64,000 nt of DNA from Leptotrichia sp. oral taxon 498 (lineage in GTDB: Bacteria; Fusobacteriota; Fusobacteriia; Fusobacteriales; Leptotrichiaceae), in NCBI RefSeq assembly GCF_002240055.1, contig NZ_CP016753.1:930001-994000 (forward strand), read 5' to 3'. Both the position numbers and the translations under genes were made by a program. The notes under the pieces were generated by a model that was not told the origin of the DNA, searched no databases, and saw nothing but the letters and a program-made list of their open reading frames with translations. Shown in pieces: positions 15,705-24,861 of this stretch; within the stretch, counting starts at the first letter, position 1; each line of letters starts with the position of its first letter.

Positions 15705-17414
15705 TTATTCTCTCTCAAATTTTACTTCAAACTCTTTTCCAAAAAACGCAATTCCAATTTTTAAAATATTGTCAATTCCAGCATTTTTCAAAATTGAAGT
15801 ATACTCTTTTTCTTCAATTTGATGTAGTGCAACTTCACATTCGTTTAACAATTTTTTGTGAACCTTTTCTGAATTTAATTTCAAATTATCTATATTTATT
15901 GCTTTTAATTCAATGATAATTCCTTCTTTTCTTCCAAAAATATTTTTAGGTTTCAAAAGTAAATCATATCGACCTTTTCCTGAAAAATTATTTGATGAAA
16001 TTTCATATTCATTTTTTAACATTAAGATTAGTCCTAACATTAATCCATGATAAAACTGCTCTTTATAAATTCCAATTACATCAAAAATACCAATATTTTC
16101 TAATAAGATTTTATTCAATTCAAATTTAAATTTTTCAATATTTCCAGTTACAAGTGCATCAGTCATATCTAGAAAGGTTTCAGAATCTTTGAAATAAATT
16201 TCGATAAACATTTCTGAAAACATTTCTAGAATTTCTTTGTTTGGAATTTTAATACTAGCATTTTTTTTCATCACATCATACTTATCAGCCAAAGTCAAAT
16301 ATCCACTATGAAAAAATAGATTCCAAATATTTTTTCCAAAATTAGTTTTCAAATTTTCAAAAGTCATATTGTTGTTTATTCTTTTAAGAATACTTTCTTT
16401 ATTTAATAATTTTGAAAAATCGTCAAAAACATCATTTTTTAATTTTTGGAGATATAATTTGATTAATCCATTTCCACTTGTATTTACCCAGTAAGATTTT
16501 AAATTTCCACGATTTAAAAAATTAATAATCGACCAAGGATTATAAACTTTTTTTTCGCCGAATAAATACCCATTGTACCATTTTTGAACATCATTTAATT
16601 CATATTCTAAGTCAAAATCTTCAAGAGATTTTTCAACTTCATTTTCCATAATTCCAAAGTATTCTGTAAATTCATCATCTAAAATTGTGTGAACTTCCAA
16701 ATTATTCAATCCCGAAAAGACATTTTCCTTTGCAACCCGTAATATTCCAGTTAAAATTCCCATTTCCAAATAATTATTATCTTTCAAAACTTTTCCATAA
16801 AATGCTTTAAAAAACGCAATACATTTCTCATAATTTCCTTTTATATAGGAATCAATTATTGGCTGGTCATATTCATCTATCAAAATAACAACTTTTTTTC
16901 CAGAAAGTTCGTACAAATATCTAGTCAAATTAAACAAGGAATTAATCCAGTCAGCATTATCTTTTTTTAGCCAAATAGCGTCAAAATCTGCCAAGTCACT
17001 TTGATTTAAATTATCTCTTATCAAATAAAATTCATTATACAGTAATTTTATTTCGTTTTTAATTGTGTTAAATCCACTTTCCCAGTTTTCTGCATCATAA
17101 TTTTTAAAAGAAATAGAGATTACAAAGAAATTCCCCTGTTTTTCAAAATATTCACTTTTAGAAATTTCTAAATTTTCAAATAATTTTTTGTTTTCGTCTT
17201 TATTTTTAATGTCAAAAAAGTACTTTAACATCGAAATATTTAAAGTTTTACCAAATCTTCTCGGACGAGTAAATAATTTAACTTTAGAGCCATCTTCTAA
17301 AATATTTTCTATAAATTTTGTTTTATCGAAATAGTAGTAGTTATTTTCAATAATTTCTTTAAAATCAGATATTCCAATTGGTAATTTCTTTTTTTTGCGA
17401 TTTTTCATCTTCAT
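15705..17414 (-). CDS. AAA-ATPase-like protein with C-terminal PD-(D/E)XK domain (DUF1703 type)
   Basis: 569 residues. The N-terminal AAA-ATPase_like domain opens with PIGISDFKEIIENNYYYFDKT, followed by an arginine-rich Walker-A-like stretch RPRRFGKTLNIS. The Walker B segment is VVILIDEYDQPI. The C-terminus carries the PDDEXK_9 core (GKGRYDLLLKP ... GIIIELKAI). Such proteins are multicopy in Fusobacteriota and Bacteroidota; the function is unknown, with possible roles in mobile-element or defence biology. GGAGGGG precedes the ATG. It is divergent from rarA. Confidence 0.9.
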   Translation of the reverse strand: MKMKNRKKKKLPIGISDFKEIIENNYYYFDKTKFIENILEDGSKVKLFTRPRRFGKTLNISMLKYFFDIKNKDENKKLFENLEISKSEYFEKQGNFFVISISFKNYDAENWESGFNTIKNEIKLLYNEFYLIRDNLNQSDLADFDAIWLKKDNADWINSLFNLTRYLYELSGKKVVILIDEYDQPIIDSYIKGNYEKCIAFFKAFYGKVLKDNNYLEMGILTGILRVAKENVFSGLNNLEVHTILDDEFTEYFGIMENEVEKSLEDFDLEYELNDVQKWYNGYLFGEKKVYNPWSIINFLNRGNLKSYWVNTSGNGLIKLYLQKLKNDVFDDFSKLLNKESILKRINNNMTFENLKTNFGKNIWNLFFHSGYLTLADKYDVMKKNASIKIPNKEILEMFSEMFIEIYFKDSETFLDMTDALVTGNIEKFKFELNKILLENIGIFDVIGIYKEQFYHGLMLGLILMLKNEYEISSNNFSGKGRYDLLLKPKNIFGRKEGIIIELKAINIDNLKLNSEKVHKKLLNECEVALHQIEEKEYTSILKNAGIDNILKIGIAFFGKEFEVKFERE

Positions 17415-17588
17415 TACCCCTCCTTTTTATTTATAAATAATTTTATTGTTTTAACTAAGTGAATATATTATAATATGAATTATAAAAAAGTAAATTATTT
17501 GATTATTACAAAATAGATTGTATAGTGAAATACAATAAATTTAGAATAAAAATATTGTATTAATTAAAAAGTAAAAGGGAGTAAAAAA

Positions 17589-18818
17589 ATGAATTTATTT
17601 GACAAAGCATATGAAAATAAAAAGCCACTTGCGTTTAGATACCGTCCGAAAAGTTTGGATGATTTTTATGGTCAGGAAAAATTGGTTGGAGAAAATGGAA
17701 TTTTGAGGAAGATTATTGAGCGCGGAAATTTTATGAATGCGATTTTTTGGGGAGCACCGGGAACGGGGAAGACGACTCTTGCGGAAATTGTTGCTGAAAA
17801 AATGAATTATCATTATGAATATTTGAATGCGATAAAGGCATCTGTGACTGATATAAAGGAGATTTCTGATAAAGCACACAACAGATTTCATACGAACGGA
17901 CAGCAGACACTTTTGTTTTTAGATGAGATTCATAGATTTAATAAGTTGCAGCAGGATTCGCTTTTACAGGATTTAGAAAATGGAAATATTATTTTGATTG
18001 GTGCGACGACTGAAAATCCTTATTATAACTTGAATAATGCGTTGTTGTCACGATGTATGGCATTTGAATTTAAAAAATTGAGTGAAAAAGATTTACTTGA
18101 AATATTAAAAAATATTAATGAAAAAGAAAAAATTGGAATTTCAGATGAGATTTTGAAGTATATTTCAGAGATTATTGAAGGGGATGCGAGACAGGCTATA
18201 AATATTTTGGAATTAATTGCGAATGTTGGGGTGGATTTTACACTTGATGAAGTGAAGGAAGTGCTGAATACGAAAAAATCTTATCACAAGACGGAAGACA
18301 AGTATAACACGGTTTCTGCAATGATAAAAAGTATTCGTGGAAGTGATCCTGATGCAGCTGTTTACTGGATGGCAAAAATGCTCTCTGGTGGTGAAGATAT
18401 TTTGTATATTGCAAGAAGACTTATAATTTTGGCATCTGAAGACATTGGGCTTGCAAATCCACAGGCGTTACCAATTGCCGTGGCAGGGCTTAATGCGATA
18501 AAGGAAATTGGAATGCCCGAAGCTAGAATCATCTTGTCTGAAGTGGCAATCTATCTTGCAATTTCTCCCAAGAGCAATTCAGCTTACAATGCTATAAATT
18601 CAGCACTCAAACACATTGAAAATGAAAAAATTCAGGAAGTTCCAGTTCATCTTACAAAAGTTGGTAAAAAAGATTATAAATATCCTCACAACTATGAAAA
18701 TCACTATATTGATCAAGTCTATATGAATGAAAAAATAAAATTTTATGAATTTGGCAACAATAAATTTGAGAGGGCGGCTGCGGAATATTTTAAGAAAATA
18801 AAAAATAAAATAAAATAA
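17589..18818 (+). CDS. rarA: replication-associated recombination protein A (AAA ATPase)
   Basis: 409 residues. Walker A GAPGTGKT at 55-62, Walker B FLDEIHRFN at about 110-118, sensor-1 region IGATTENP, and the RarA/MgsA C-terminal tetramerisation part (LASEDIGLANPQAL, PKSNSAYNAI). It acts at stalled replication forks with SSB and RecA. AAAGGGAG precedes the ATG. Typical full length. Confidence 0.95.
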   Translation: MNLFDKAYENKKPLAFRYRPKSLDDFYGQEKLVGENGILRKIIERGNFMNAIFWGAPGTGKTTLAEIVAEKMNYHYEYLNAIKASVTDIKEISDKAHNRFHTNGQQTLLFLDEIHRFNKLQQDSLLQDLENGNIILIGATTENPYYNLNNALLSRCMAFEFKKLSEKDLLEILKNINEKEKIGISDEILKYISEIIEGDARQAINILELIANVGVDFTLDEVKEVLNTKKSYHKTEDKYNTVSAMIKSIRGSDPDAAVYWMAKMLSGGEDILYIARRLIILASEDIGLANPQALPIAVAGLNAIKEIGMPEARIILSEVAIYLAISPKSNSAYNAINSALKHIENEKIQEVPVHLTKVGKKDYKYPHNYENHYIDQVYMNEKIKFYEFGNNKFERAAAEYFKKIKNKIK

Positions 18819-18819
18819 T

Positions 18820-18848
18820 TTGACTATCAAAATAATTTATGATAAAAT
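18820..18848 (+). promoter_or_regulatory. promoter upstream of nikA
   Basis: -35 TTGACT (18820-18825), 17-bp spacer, -10 TAAAAT (18843-18848). The leader to nikA is about 160 nt and contains the small dyad AAATCC/GGATTT near 18938-18953, which could be a regulatory site. Confidence 0.5.
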
Positions 18849-19016
18849 TAAACATATGTAAAAATTTTTAATATTTAATAAATTAGTAAGATCTCTAAAA
18901 GTAATCAAATAGGAGTTTTTTGCTATTAAATCCAATAGGATTTATGTCAATTTTATATTAAATTATAAATTTGAGGATTAATTTTAGAAGAAATTATTTT
19001 GTAGGAGGAATTTTTG

Positions 19017-20627
19017 ATGGAAAAGATGAGAAAAAGCAGAATGAAGAAAAACAGGAGTTTCAAATTTCTTGTGATGATGATTGGAATTTTGATGTTTGTG
19101 ATGTCGTGTGGAGGAAATGTTAGAAAAAATGCTAGTAAAGACGAAATTGTAGCCGCTAATTTTCGTGATATTAGAGATTTGAATCCGCATAACTATGCAG
19201 GTGAGCTTTATGCACAGAATATTTTGTATGAGGGACTTGTTTCGATTAATAAAGATGGGAGTATCGCTCCGCAGTTGGCTGAAAAATGGGAAATTTCAAA
19301 AGATGGGAAGGAGTATACATTTCATCTTAGAAAAAATGTTGTGTTTTCAGATGGGGAAAAGTTTGATGCAAAGGCTGTAAAAGCGAATTTTGATGCAATT
19401 ATGGAAAATAAAGATAGACATGGGTGGCTTGAAAGTGTGCGTTTATTTAATGGATTTGAAACACCAGATGATTATACATTTAAAATTAAATTAAAAGAGC
19501 CTTATTATCCAATGTTGATTGAGCTTGGTTCGATTCGTCCATTTAGATTTATTTCGCCAAAAGCTATGAAAAATGGTAAAAGTACAAAAAATGGAGTTGA
19601 CAAGTATATTGGAACTGGACCATATGTTTTAAAATCAAATAAAACTGATGAAGAAGCAATTTTTGAAGTAAATGAGAAATATTGGGGAAAAAAACCAGCA
19701 ATTAAGACAATTCGTGTAAAAGTTATTCCTGAAGAACAGACAAGGGCATTGGCACTTGAAAAAGGGGATATTGATATTGTGTTCGGGCGTGATATGATTG
19801 ATAGTGAATCGTTTAAGAAATTTAAAGATAAAAAAGGATTTTCAGCTATAATGTCTGAGCCAGTTGCGACTAGAATGATGCTTGTGAATACTACAAAGGG
19901 TGCGTTGAAAGATAAAAATGTGAGAAAAGCGTTGCAACATGTTTTAAATAAGAAAGAAATTTCAGAAGGAATTTTTGAAGGTACAGAAACTCCAGCTGAT
20001 TCAATTCTTGCGAAAACAGTTCCGTATGCGAATATTGATGTGCCAGTTTACGATTATTCATTAGATGAAGCAAAAAAATTGTTGGATGCTGCAGGCTGGG
20101 TTCAAGGTGCTGACGGTAAAAGACAAAAAGATGGAAAACCATTGGTAATTACATTGAATTATAATGCTGATAGTGTTAGTGAAAAAGCAATTTCTGAGTA
20201 TTTTGGACAGCAGTTGGCTAAAATTGGAGTGGAATTGAAAACAGTTGGGGAAGAAGAGCAATCATATAGAGATAGAATGAAAAAAGGTGATTTTGGTATA
20301 GTATTTAATATATCTTGGGGAATTCCGTATGATCCGCAATCATTCCTTGGTGGTATGAGAAAACCTGTTTATGGAGATTTTGCAGCACAGCAAGGATTGC
20401 CAGAAAAATCGAAAATTGATGAATCAATTTTAAAAGGATTGAAAACTACAAGTGAGTCTGAGAGAGCGGAATTATTCAAATATGTGTTAACAACTTTACA
20501 AGATGAAGCCGTTTACATTCCAGTAACTTACGAGACAAATAGAGCAATTTTCAATGATAGAGTAAAAAATGTTAAATTCGGAACATCATTATACGAAGTT
20601 CCTTATTACTCAATGAATTTAAAATAA
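19017..20627 (+). CDS. nikA: nickel-type ABC transporter substrate-binding lipoprotein
   Basis: 536 residues. The N-terminus is a lipoprotein signal with lipobox VMSC. The body follows NikA rather than general OppA: HGWLE, RPFRFI, IGTGPYVL, the FGIVFNISWGIPYDPQSFL segment and AAQQGLPEKSKID all line up with the E. coli NikA pattern as I recall it. It captures nickel, probably as a chelate, in the periplasm and delivers it to the permease. ATG 19017 follows TAGGAGGAA. First gene of a five-gene importer. Another metal chelate or peptide cannot be excluded. Confidence 0.85.
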   Translation: MEKMRKSRMKKNRSFKFLVMMIGILMFVMSCGGNVRKNASKDEIVAANFRDIRDLNPHNYAGELYAQNILYEGLVSINKDGSIAPQLAEKWEISKDGKEYTFHLRKNVVFSDGEKFDAKAVKANFDAIMENKDRHGWLESVRLFNGFETPDDYTFKIKLKEPYYPMLIELGSIRPFRFISPKAMKNGKSTKNGVDKYIGTGPYVLKSNKTDEEAIFEVNEKYWGKKPAIKTIRVKVIPEEQTRALALEKGDIDIVFGRDMIDSESFKKFKDKKGFSAIMSEPVATRMMLVNTTKGALKDKNVRKALQHVLNKKEISEGIFEGTETPADSILAKTVPYANIDVPVYDYSLDEAKKLLDAAGWVQGADGKRQKDGKPLVITLNYNADSVSEKAISEYFGQQLAKIGVELKTVGEEEQSYRDRMKKGDFGIVFNISWGIPYDPQSFLGGMRKPVYGDFAAQQGLPEKSKIDESILKGLKTTSESERAELFKYVLTTLQDEAVYIPVTYETNRAIFNDRVKNVKFGTSLYEVPYYSMNLK

Positions 20628-20662
20628 AATAGAATAAAATAAATTTATATCTAAATATATAT

Positions 20663-20691
20663 TTGACAAGTTTGAATATAAAAATTAATAT
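20663..20691 (+). promoter_or_regulatory. secondary promoter upstream of nikB
   Basis: -35 TTGACA (20663-20668), 17-bp spacer, -10 TAATAT-like (20686-20691), inside the 179-bp nikA-nikB spacer. It would allow permease genes to be transcribed separately from nikA. Confidence 0.5.
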
Positions 20692-20696
20692 TAATA

Positions 20697-20742
20697 TTGT
20701 TCGGTAATTTCAAAAAATTAAAAAGTTTTGGTTATCGAACAA
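20697..20742. promoter_or_regulatory. inverted repeat downstream of the nikB promoter
   Basis: TTGTTCGGTAA (20697-20707) pairs with TTATCGAACAA (20732-20742), with one G:T-type mismatch. It overlaps the expected transcription start. It may be a repressor site or an mRNA stem-loop that sets the nikA to nikBCDE ratio. Confidence 0.45.
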
Positions 20743-20806
20743 GTTTGTTTAAAGTAAAATTTTTTAAAGAGAATTTTTAAGAAATTTAGAAAGGAAAATT
20801 TATTAG

Positions 20807-21745
20807 ATGAAAAAATATATAATAAAACGAATCTTAATATCAATTCCTTTAATTATTGGAATTACATTTATTACATTTTGCTTGATAAATTTGATTCCAT
20901 CAGATCCAGCTGAAGTGGCTTTGCGTGTGAATGACATCACTCCGACAGAGGCTGATATTCATAAGATGCGTGAATTGCTTGGGTTAAATAGACCATTTTT
21001 CTTGCGGTATTTTGACTGGCTTTGGAAGAGTCTGCATTTTGATTTTGGGATTTCATATGTAAATACAAATAGGAAGGTTACTGATGAAATTGCTAGAAGT
21101 TTGCCTGTAACGTTAAAATTGGCGGGAGTTTCGCTTGTTATGATATTTGGGATGAGTATTCCGATTGGAATATTTTGTGCTATTAAGAAAAATAGCTTTT
21201 TTGATAAAATGACGAGAGTAATCGTATTTTTAGGAACTGCAATTCCAGATTACTGGCTATCGCTAATACTTTTATCAATTTTTGCGTTAAAACTTAACAT
21301 ATTCCCAATTAGTGGAGTTAATTCGGTTTCAGGGTATATTTTACCTGCATTTGCACTTAGTATGAATTACATTTCGATATATGTTCGATTAATTCGTGCA
21401 AATATGATTGAAACATTGGAGCAGGATCATATCTATTATGCGAAAGTTAGAGGACTTTCAAAAAAGTCAATAATTTTTAGACATGCATTAAAAAATTCCA
21501 TTCATTCGTCATTAAATGCGCTTGGAATGAGCGTTGTAAAATTAGTTGCAGGAACATTTATAATTGAGAATATTTTTGTGTTGCCGGGAATTGGACGACT
21601 TTGTGTACAAGCGGTATTTGGAAGGGATTATCCAATAATACAGGCTTATGTGCTAATTATGGGAGTTTTGTTTATTGTGTGCAATTTAATTGTAGATATT
21701 GCAAGTTGCTATATTGACCCAAGAATGGTGGAGAAAGAGGTATAA
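20807..21745 (+). CDS. nikB: nickel-type ABC transporter permease
   Basis: 312 residues of the DppB/NikB permease family. First membrane helix is IIKRILISIPLIIGITF, with the N-terminal domain (LLGLNRPFFLRYFDWL). Five further membrane segments follow, with the cytoplasmic EAA loop near YYAKVRGLSKKSIIFRHALKN. AAGGAA precedes the ATG. It ends one base before nikC starts. Confidence 0.88.
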   Translation: MKKYIIKRILISIPLIIGITFITFCLINLIPSDPAEVALRVNDITPTEADIHKMRELLGLNRPFFLRYFDWLWKSLHFDFGISYVNTNRKVTDEIARSLPVTLKLAGVSLVMIFGMSIPIGIFCAIKKNSFFDKMTRVIVFLGTAIPDYWLSLILLSIFALKLNIFPISGVNSVSGYILPAFALSMNYISIYVRLIRANMIETLEQDHIYYAKVRGLSKKSIIFRHALKNSIHSSLNALGMSVVKLVAGTFIIENIFVLPGIGRLCVQAVFGRDYPIIQAYVLIMGVLFIVCNLIVDIASCYIDPRMVEKEV

Positions 21746-21746
21746 A

Positions 21747-22547
21747 ATGAAAAAAATATTAAAAGACAGGGTGGCGTTGGCGTGTTTGATTATACTTGCA
21801 ATAATTGTACTTTTAGGTATTTTTGCACCAGTTATTTCGAGTTATAATCCGCTTGAAGGAAGTCTTACTCAAAAATTTAAAAGTCCGTCGCTAAAACATC
21901 TTTTAGGGACAGACTATTTGGGAAGAGATACCTTTACAAGATTAATTTATGGAGTAAGATCGACTTTGTTTTTATCAGTTGCAACAATGGTTCCAACAAT
22001 TTTGATTGGACTAATTGTGGGGCTTATTTCAGGATATTTTCGAGGAATTATAGACGAAATTCTTATGAGATTTTGCGATGTAATGATGTCGTTTCCAAGT
22101 CAAGTAATGATTTTAGCTATAATTGGGGCCTTGGGAATAGGAATAAAAAATGTGATTATTGCGAATATTGTTGTGAAATGGATGTGGTATGCAAGAATGA
22201 TACGTGGAAATGTAATCCGTCAAAATAATAAAAATTTCATTCTTTTTTCAAGAGCAATTGGAGCCAAAACATCATATATTTTTAAAAAGCACATTATTCC
22301 ATTTATAATGCCAGAATTAATCGTATTAATTACACTGGATATGGGTTGGATGATTTTGAGTATATCGACCTTATCTTTTTTAGGATTGGGAGTACAACCG
22401 CCAGTTCCCGAATGGGGTGCAATGCTTAGTGAGGCCAAAAATGTAATTAGTACAAGACCAGAACAAATGCTAGTTCCAGGACTTGCTATCGTAATAACAG
22501 TTGCAGCTTTTAATTTATTAGGAGATAGTTTTAAGGATAATCAATAA
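21747..22547 (+). CDS. nikC: nickel-type ABC transporter permease
   Basis: 266 residues of the DppC/NikC family from ATG 21747, which has GAGG in the 3' end of nikB; the earlier frame from 21699 overlaps nikB and lacks support. It shows the hallmark LLGTDYLGRDTFTRLIYG segment, then five membrane helices and the EAA loop (FSRAIGAKTSYIFKKHIIP). Forms the channel with NikB. Confidence 0.88.
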   Translation: MKKILKDRVALACLIILAIIVLLGIFAPVISSYNPLEGSLTQKFKSPSLKHLLGTDYLGRDTFTRLIYGVRSTLFLSVATMVPTILIGLIVGLISGYFRGIIDEILMRFCDVMMSFPSQVMILAIIGALGIGIKNVIIANIVVKWMWYARMIRGNVIRQNNKNFILFSRAIGAKTSYIFKKHIIPFIMPELIVLITLDMGWMILSISTLSFLGLGVQPPVPEWGAMLSEAKNVISTRPEQMLVPGLAIVITVAAFNLLGDSFKDNQ

Positions 22548-22562
22548 AGGAGTTTTGGCAAA

Positions 22563-23399
22563 ATGGACATATTAGAAGTAAAAAATTTGGAAGTAATTCT
22601 TAAAAAAAATAACAAAGAAATTATAAAAAATATTAGCTTTTCTATAGGAAAAAATAGCTGTGTTGGGATTCTTGGGGAAAGTGGAAGTGGAAAAAGTGTT
22701 ACATGTAAGTCGATTTTGAATATTTTAAATGATAATTTCAGGGTAAATGGAGAAATTATTTTTAATGGAAAAAATTTAATTGATTGTACAGAAAAAGAAA
22801 TGAAAAATATTCGTGGAAAACAAATTTGTATGATTTTGCAAAATCCAATGACCTCGTTTGATCCATTATTTACAATTCAAAATCAAATGGTTGAAACTTT
22901 TTTGGAACATTTGGATATTTCATCTAAAGAAGCACTGGATTTGGCGAAGGAATCATTAGAAAAAATGAGAATGAAGGAAATTGATGCTGTTTTAAAAAAA
23001 TATCCGCATGAGTTAAGTGGTGGAATGTTGCAAAGAGTAATGATAGCGATAGCAATTGCATTGAAACCAAAGTTGATAATAGCTGATGAGCCGACAACAG
23101 CGATAGATTCTCTCAATCAAAAAGATATTATTGAAGAATTTAAAATATTAAAAAATGAAATAGCTGTGTCAATTCTTTTTGTAACACATGATTTGGGAAT
23201 TTTGTCATATTTGGCGGATAAATTAATTGTTATGCAAAATGGAAAAATTGTCGAAAGTGGAACGACAGCTGAGATAATAAATAATCACAATCACGAACAT
23301 ACAAATTTTTTGATTGAAACTCGAAGGACCTTGATGAAAAAATTTAAGGAAGTGGCTGATTGGACATTAAATGAAGGTGAGAATAAAATTTATGAATAA
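22563..23399 (+). CDS. nikD: nickel-type ABC transporter ATP-binding protein
   Basis: 278 residues. Walker A GESGSGKS, Q-loop ILQNPM, signature LSGGMLQR, Walker B LIIADEPTTAID and the switch His in VTHDLGIL. It belongs to the DppD/NikD class. RBS AAAGGAG. Its 3' end overlaps nikE, so the two ATPases are translationally coupled. Confidence 0.88.
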   Translation: MDILEVKNLEVILKKNNKEIIKNISFSIGKNSCVGILGESGSGKSVTCKSILNILNDNFRVNGEIIFNGKNLIDCTEKEMKNIRGKQICMILQNPMTSFDPLFTIQNQMVETFLEHLDISSKEALDLAKESLEKMRMKEIDAVLKKYPHELSGGMLQRVMIAIAIALKPKLIIADEPTTAIDSLNQKDIIEEFKILKNEIAVSILFVTHDLGILSYLADKLIVMQNGKIVESGTTAEIINNHNHEHTNFLIETRRTLMKKFKEVADWTLNEGENKIYE

Positions 23400-24198
23400 A
23401 GAAATAAAAAATAAAAATAATATTTTACTGAAAGCTTCGAATATTACAAAAAGTTATACACAGAAAAAGTTTCTGAAAAAATTTGTGAAAACTGTATTGA
23501 ATAATGTTTCACTTTCGTTGGAGCAAGGGAAATGTCTTGGAATTATTGGTGAAAGCGGGAGTGGAAAAAGTACGCTTGGAAGGATAATTACTGGGATTGA
23601 GAAAGCAGATTCTGGCATAGTCGAATTTGAGGGGAAAAATATTCACCAAAAAGAAAATAAAGATGCAAAAAATGATATTAGCATTGTTTTTCAAAATTAT
23701 GTTTCATCGGTAAATCCTAGATTTTCAGTTGCTCAGATTATTGCTGAACCGTTAATAATTAGTTCTCAAGTGAATAAAAGTAAAATTGATAAAAAGAAGA
23801 TCGATGAAGAAGTGAAAAAATTGATAAAAATTGTGGGACTTTCGGAGGAATTTTTGGAAAGGTTTCCAAATGAATTGAGTGGCGGACAGCTTCAGAGAGT
23901 TTGTATAGCACGAGCAATTGTGACAAAACCGAAGTTTATTTTGTTGGATGAAGCTGTTAGTTCTCTTGATGTTTCTACACAAGTTGAAATTTTAGATTTA
24001 TTGCAAAAATTGAAGAAAGAGTATAATTTATCGTATATATTTATAACTCACGATTTATTGACGATAACTTATATTTGTGATAGTGTAATATTTTTTAAAG
24101 ATGGAAAAATTGAAGAAAAAATTAATGATATACGAAATTTGAAAAATATAAAAAAAGATTATTCTAAAAGATTGTTGGAGGCAGTAATAGAATTTTGA
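23392..24198 (+). CDS. nikE: nickel-type ABC transporter ATP-binding protein
   Basis: 268 residues from ATG 23392, within the last codons of nikD and after GAAGGTGAG; an upstream in-frame ATG at 23371 is part of that site. Walker A GESGSGKS, Q-loop VFQNY, signature LSGGQLQR, Walker B ILLDEAVSSLD, switch His ITHDL. Second ATPase of the importer and last gene of the operon. Confidence 0.88.
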   Translation: MNKEIKNKNNILLKASNITKSYTQKKFLKKFVKTVLNNVSLSLEQGKCLGIIGESGSGKSTLGRIITGIEKADSGIVEFEGKNIHQKENKDAKNDISIVFQNYVSSVNPRFSVAQIIAEPLIISSQVNKSKIDKKKIDEEVKKLIKIVGLSEEFLERFPNELSGGQLQRVCIARAIVTKPKFILLDEAVSSLDVSTQVEILDLLQKLKKEYNLSYIFITHDLLTITYICDSVIFFKDGKIEEKINDIRNLKNIKKDYSKRLLEAVIEF

Positions 24199-24294
24199 TA
24201 ATGAAAAAAATATAAATTTAGAAAATTATAGAAATTGGAAATAAAAAACAAGTAATTCTATGTGTTTTATATTGAATTTATTAGTTTTTTATAA

Positions 24295-24322
24295 TTGAAA
24301 TCATAGTTCTTTGTAGTATACT
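24295..24322 (+). promoter_or_regulatory. promoter of the MliC-type gene
   Basis: -35 TTGAAA (24295-24300), 16-bp spacer, -10 TATACT (24317-24322), about 40 bp before the ATG. Confidence 0.55.
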
Positions 24323-24360
24323 CCTATTGAAATAAATTATGAGGAGAAGAGATGATTAAG

Positions 24361-24762
24361 ATGAAATTATTAAAAAAATCTATGTTAGTATTATCTGTAA
24401 TGACTTTAATTGGAGGAATGAGTTTTGCTGCAACAGCTAAAGCTGGGAAAAAATCGTCTGCTAAAAAAACTGTTGCTAAAAAAGTAGTTAATAAAAAATC
24501 GTCTGCCAAAAAAACTGCTACAAAAAAAGTGCCTTCAGAATCATACACTTGCGGTACTGAAAAAATAACAGTTTCTTACCCAACAACAAAAACTGCAAAA
24601 GTAGTAACAAAAGCTGGAAAAGTTTATAACTTAAATGTAGCAGTTTCAGGTAGTGGAGCAAGATATGTATCTAAAGGTGGAGATATTGAGTTCTTTAAAG
24701 GCGGAAAAGACGTTATTTACAGAGGAGCAAATAATATCGAAAAATCTTGTAAAAGAAGATAG
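24361..24762 (+). CDS. secreted MliC-type lysozyme-inhibitor-like protein with Lys/Ala-rich linker
   Basis: A signal peptide (LLKKSMLVLSVMTLIGGMSFA) is followed by a 30-residue Lys/Ala/Ser linker in which KKSSAKKT occurs twice. The C-terminal domain is MliC-like: YTCGTEKITVSYP, AKVVTKAGKVYNL, SGSGARYVSKGGDIEFFKGG, and a final Cys near the end to pair with the first. MliC/PliC proteins bind the active site of C-type lysozymes in the periplasm or outer membrane. The start is 24352 or 24361; GAGGAGAAGAG (24341-24351) favours either, and I give the second because the two codons MIK are not needed for the signal. Confidence 0.75.
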   Translation: MKLLKKSMLVLSVMTLIGGMSFAATAKAGKKSSAKKTVAKKVVNKKSSAKKTATKKVPSESYTCGTEKITVSYPTTKTAKVVTKAGKVYNLNVAVSGSGARYVSKGGDIEFFKGGKDVIYRGANNIEKSCKRR

Positions 24763-24781
24763 TAACTTTGAAAATTAAAAG

Positions 24782-24840
24782 AAAAACATAATTGACAGAT
24801 CGAACAGAAAATCTAAGATTTGAAAATTATGTTTTTTTTA
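24782..24840 (+). terminator. terminator after the MliC-type gene
   Basis: AAAAACATAATT near 24782 pairs with AATTATGTTTTT near 24824, followed by T residues. The loop is about 30 nt. Confidence 0.65.
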
Positions 24841-24861
24841 TAAAATATTTTTGTTTAAGAT

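Noticed and set aside
19017-24198. Oligopeptide (opp/dpp) rather than nickel importer
   Set aside because: The binding protein follows NikA in several stretches (RPFRFI, WGIPYDPQSFL, AAQQGL). Kept as an alternative only.
24430-24530. Repeats in the MliC-type gene as a CRISPR or tandem array
   Set aside because: Repeat units are short coding repeats without spacers and stay in frame within a secreted protein.
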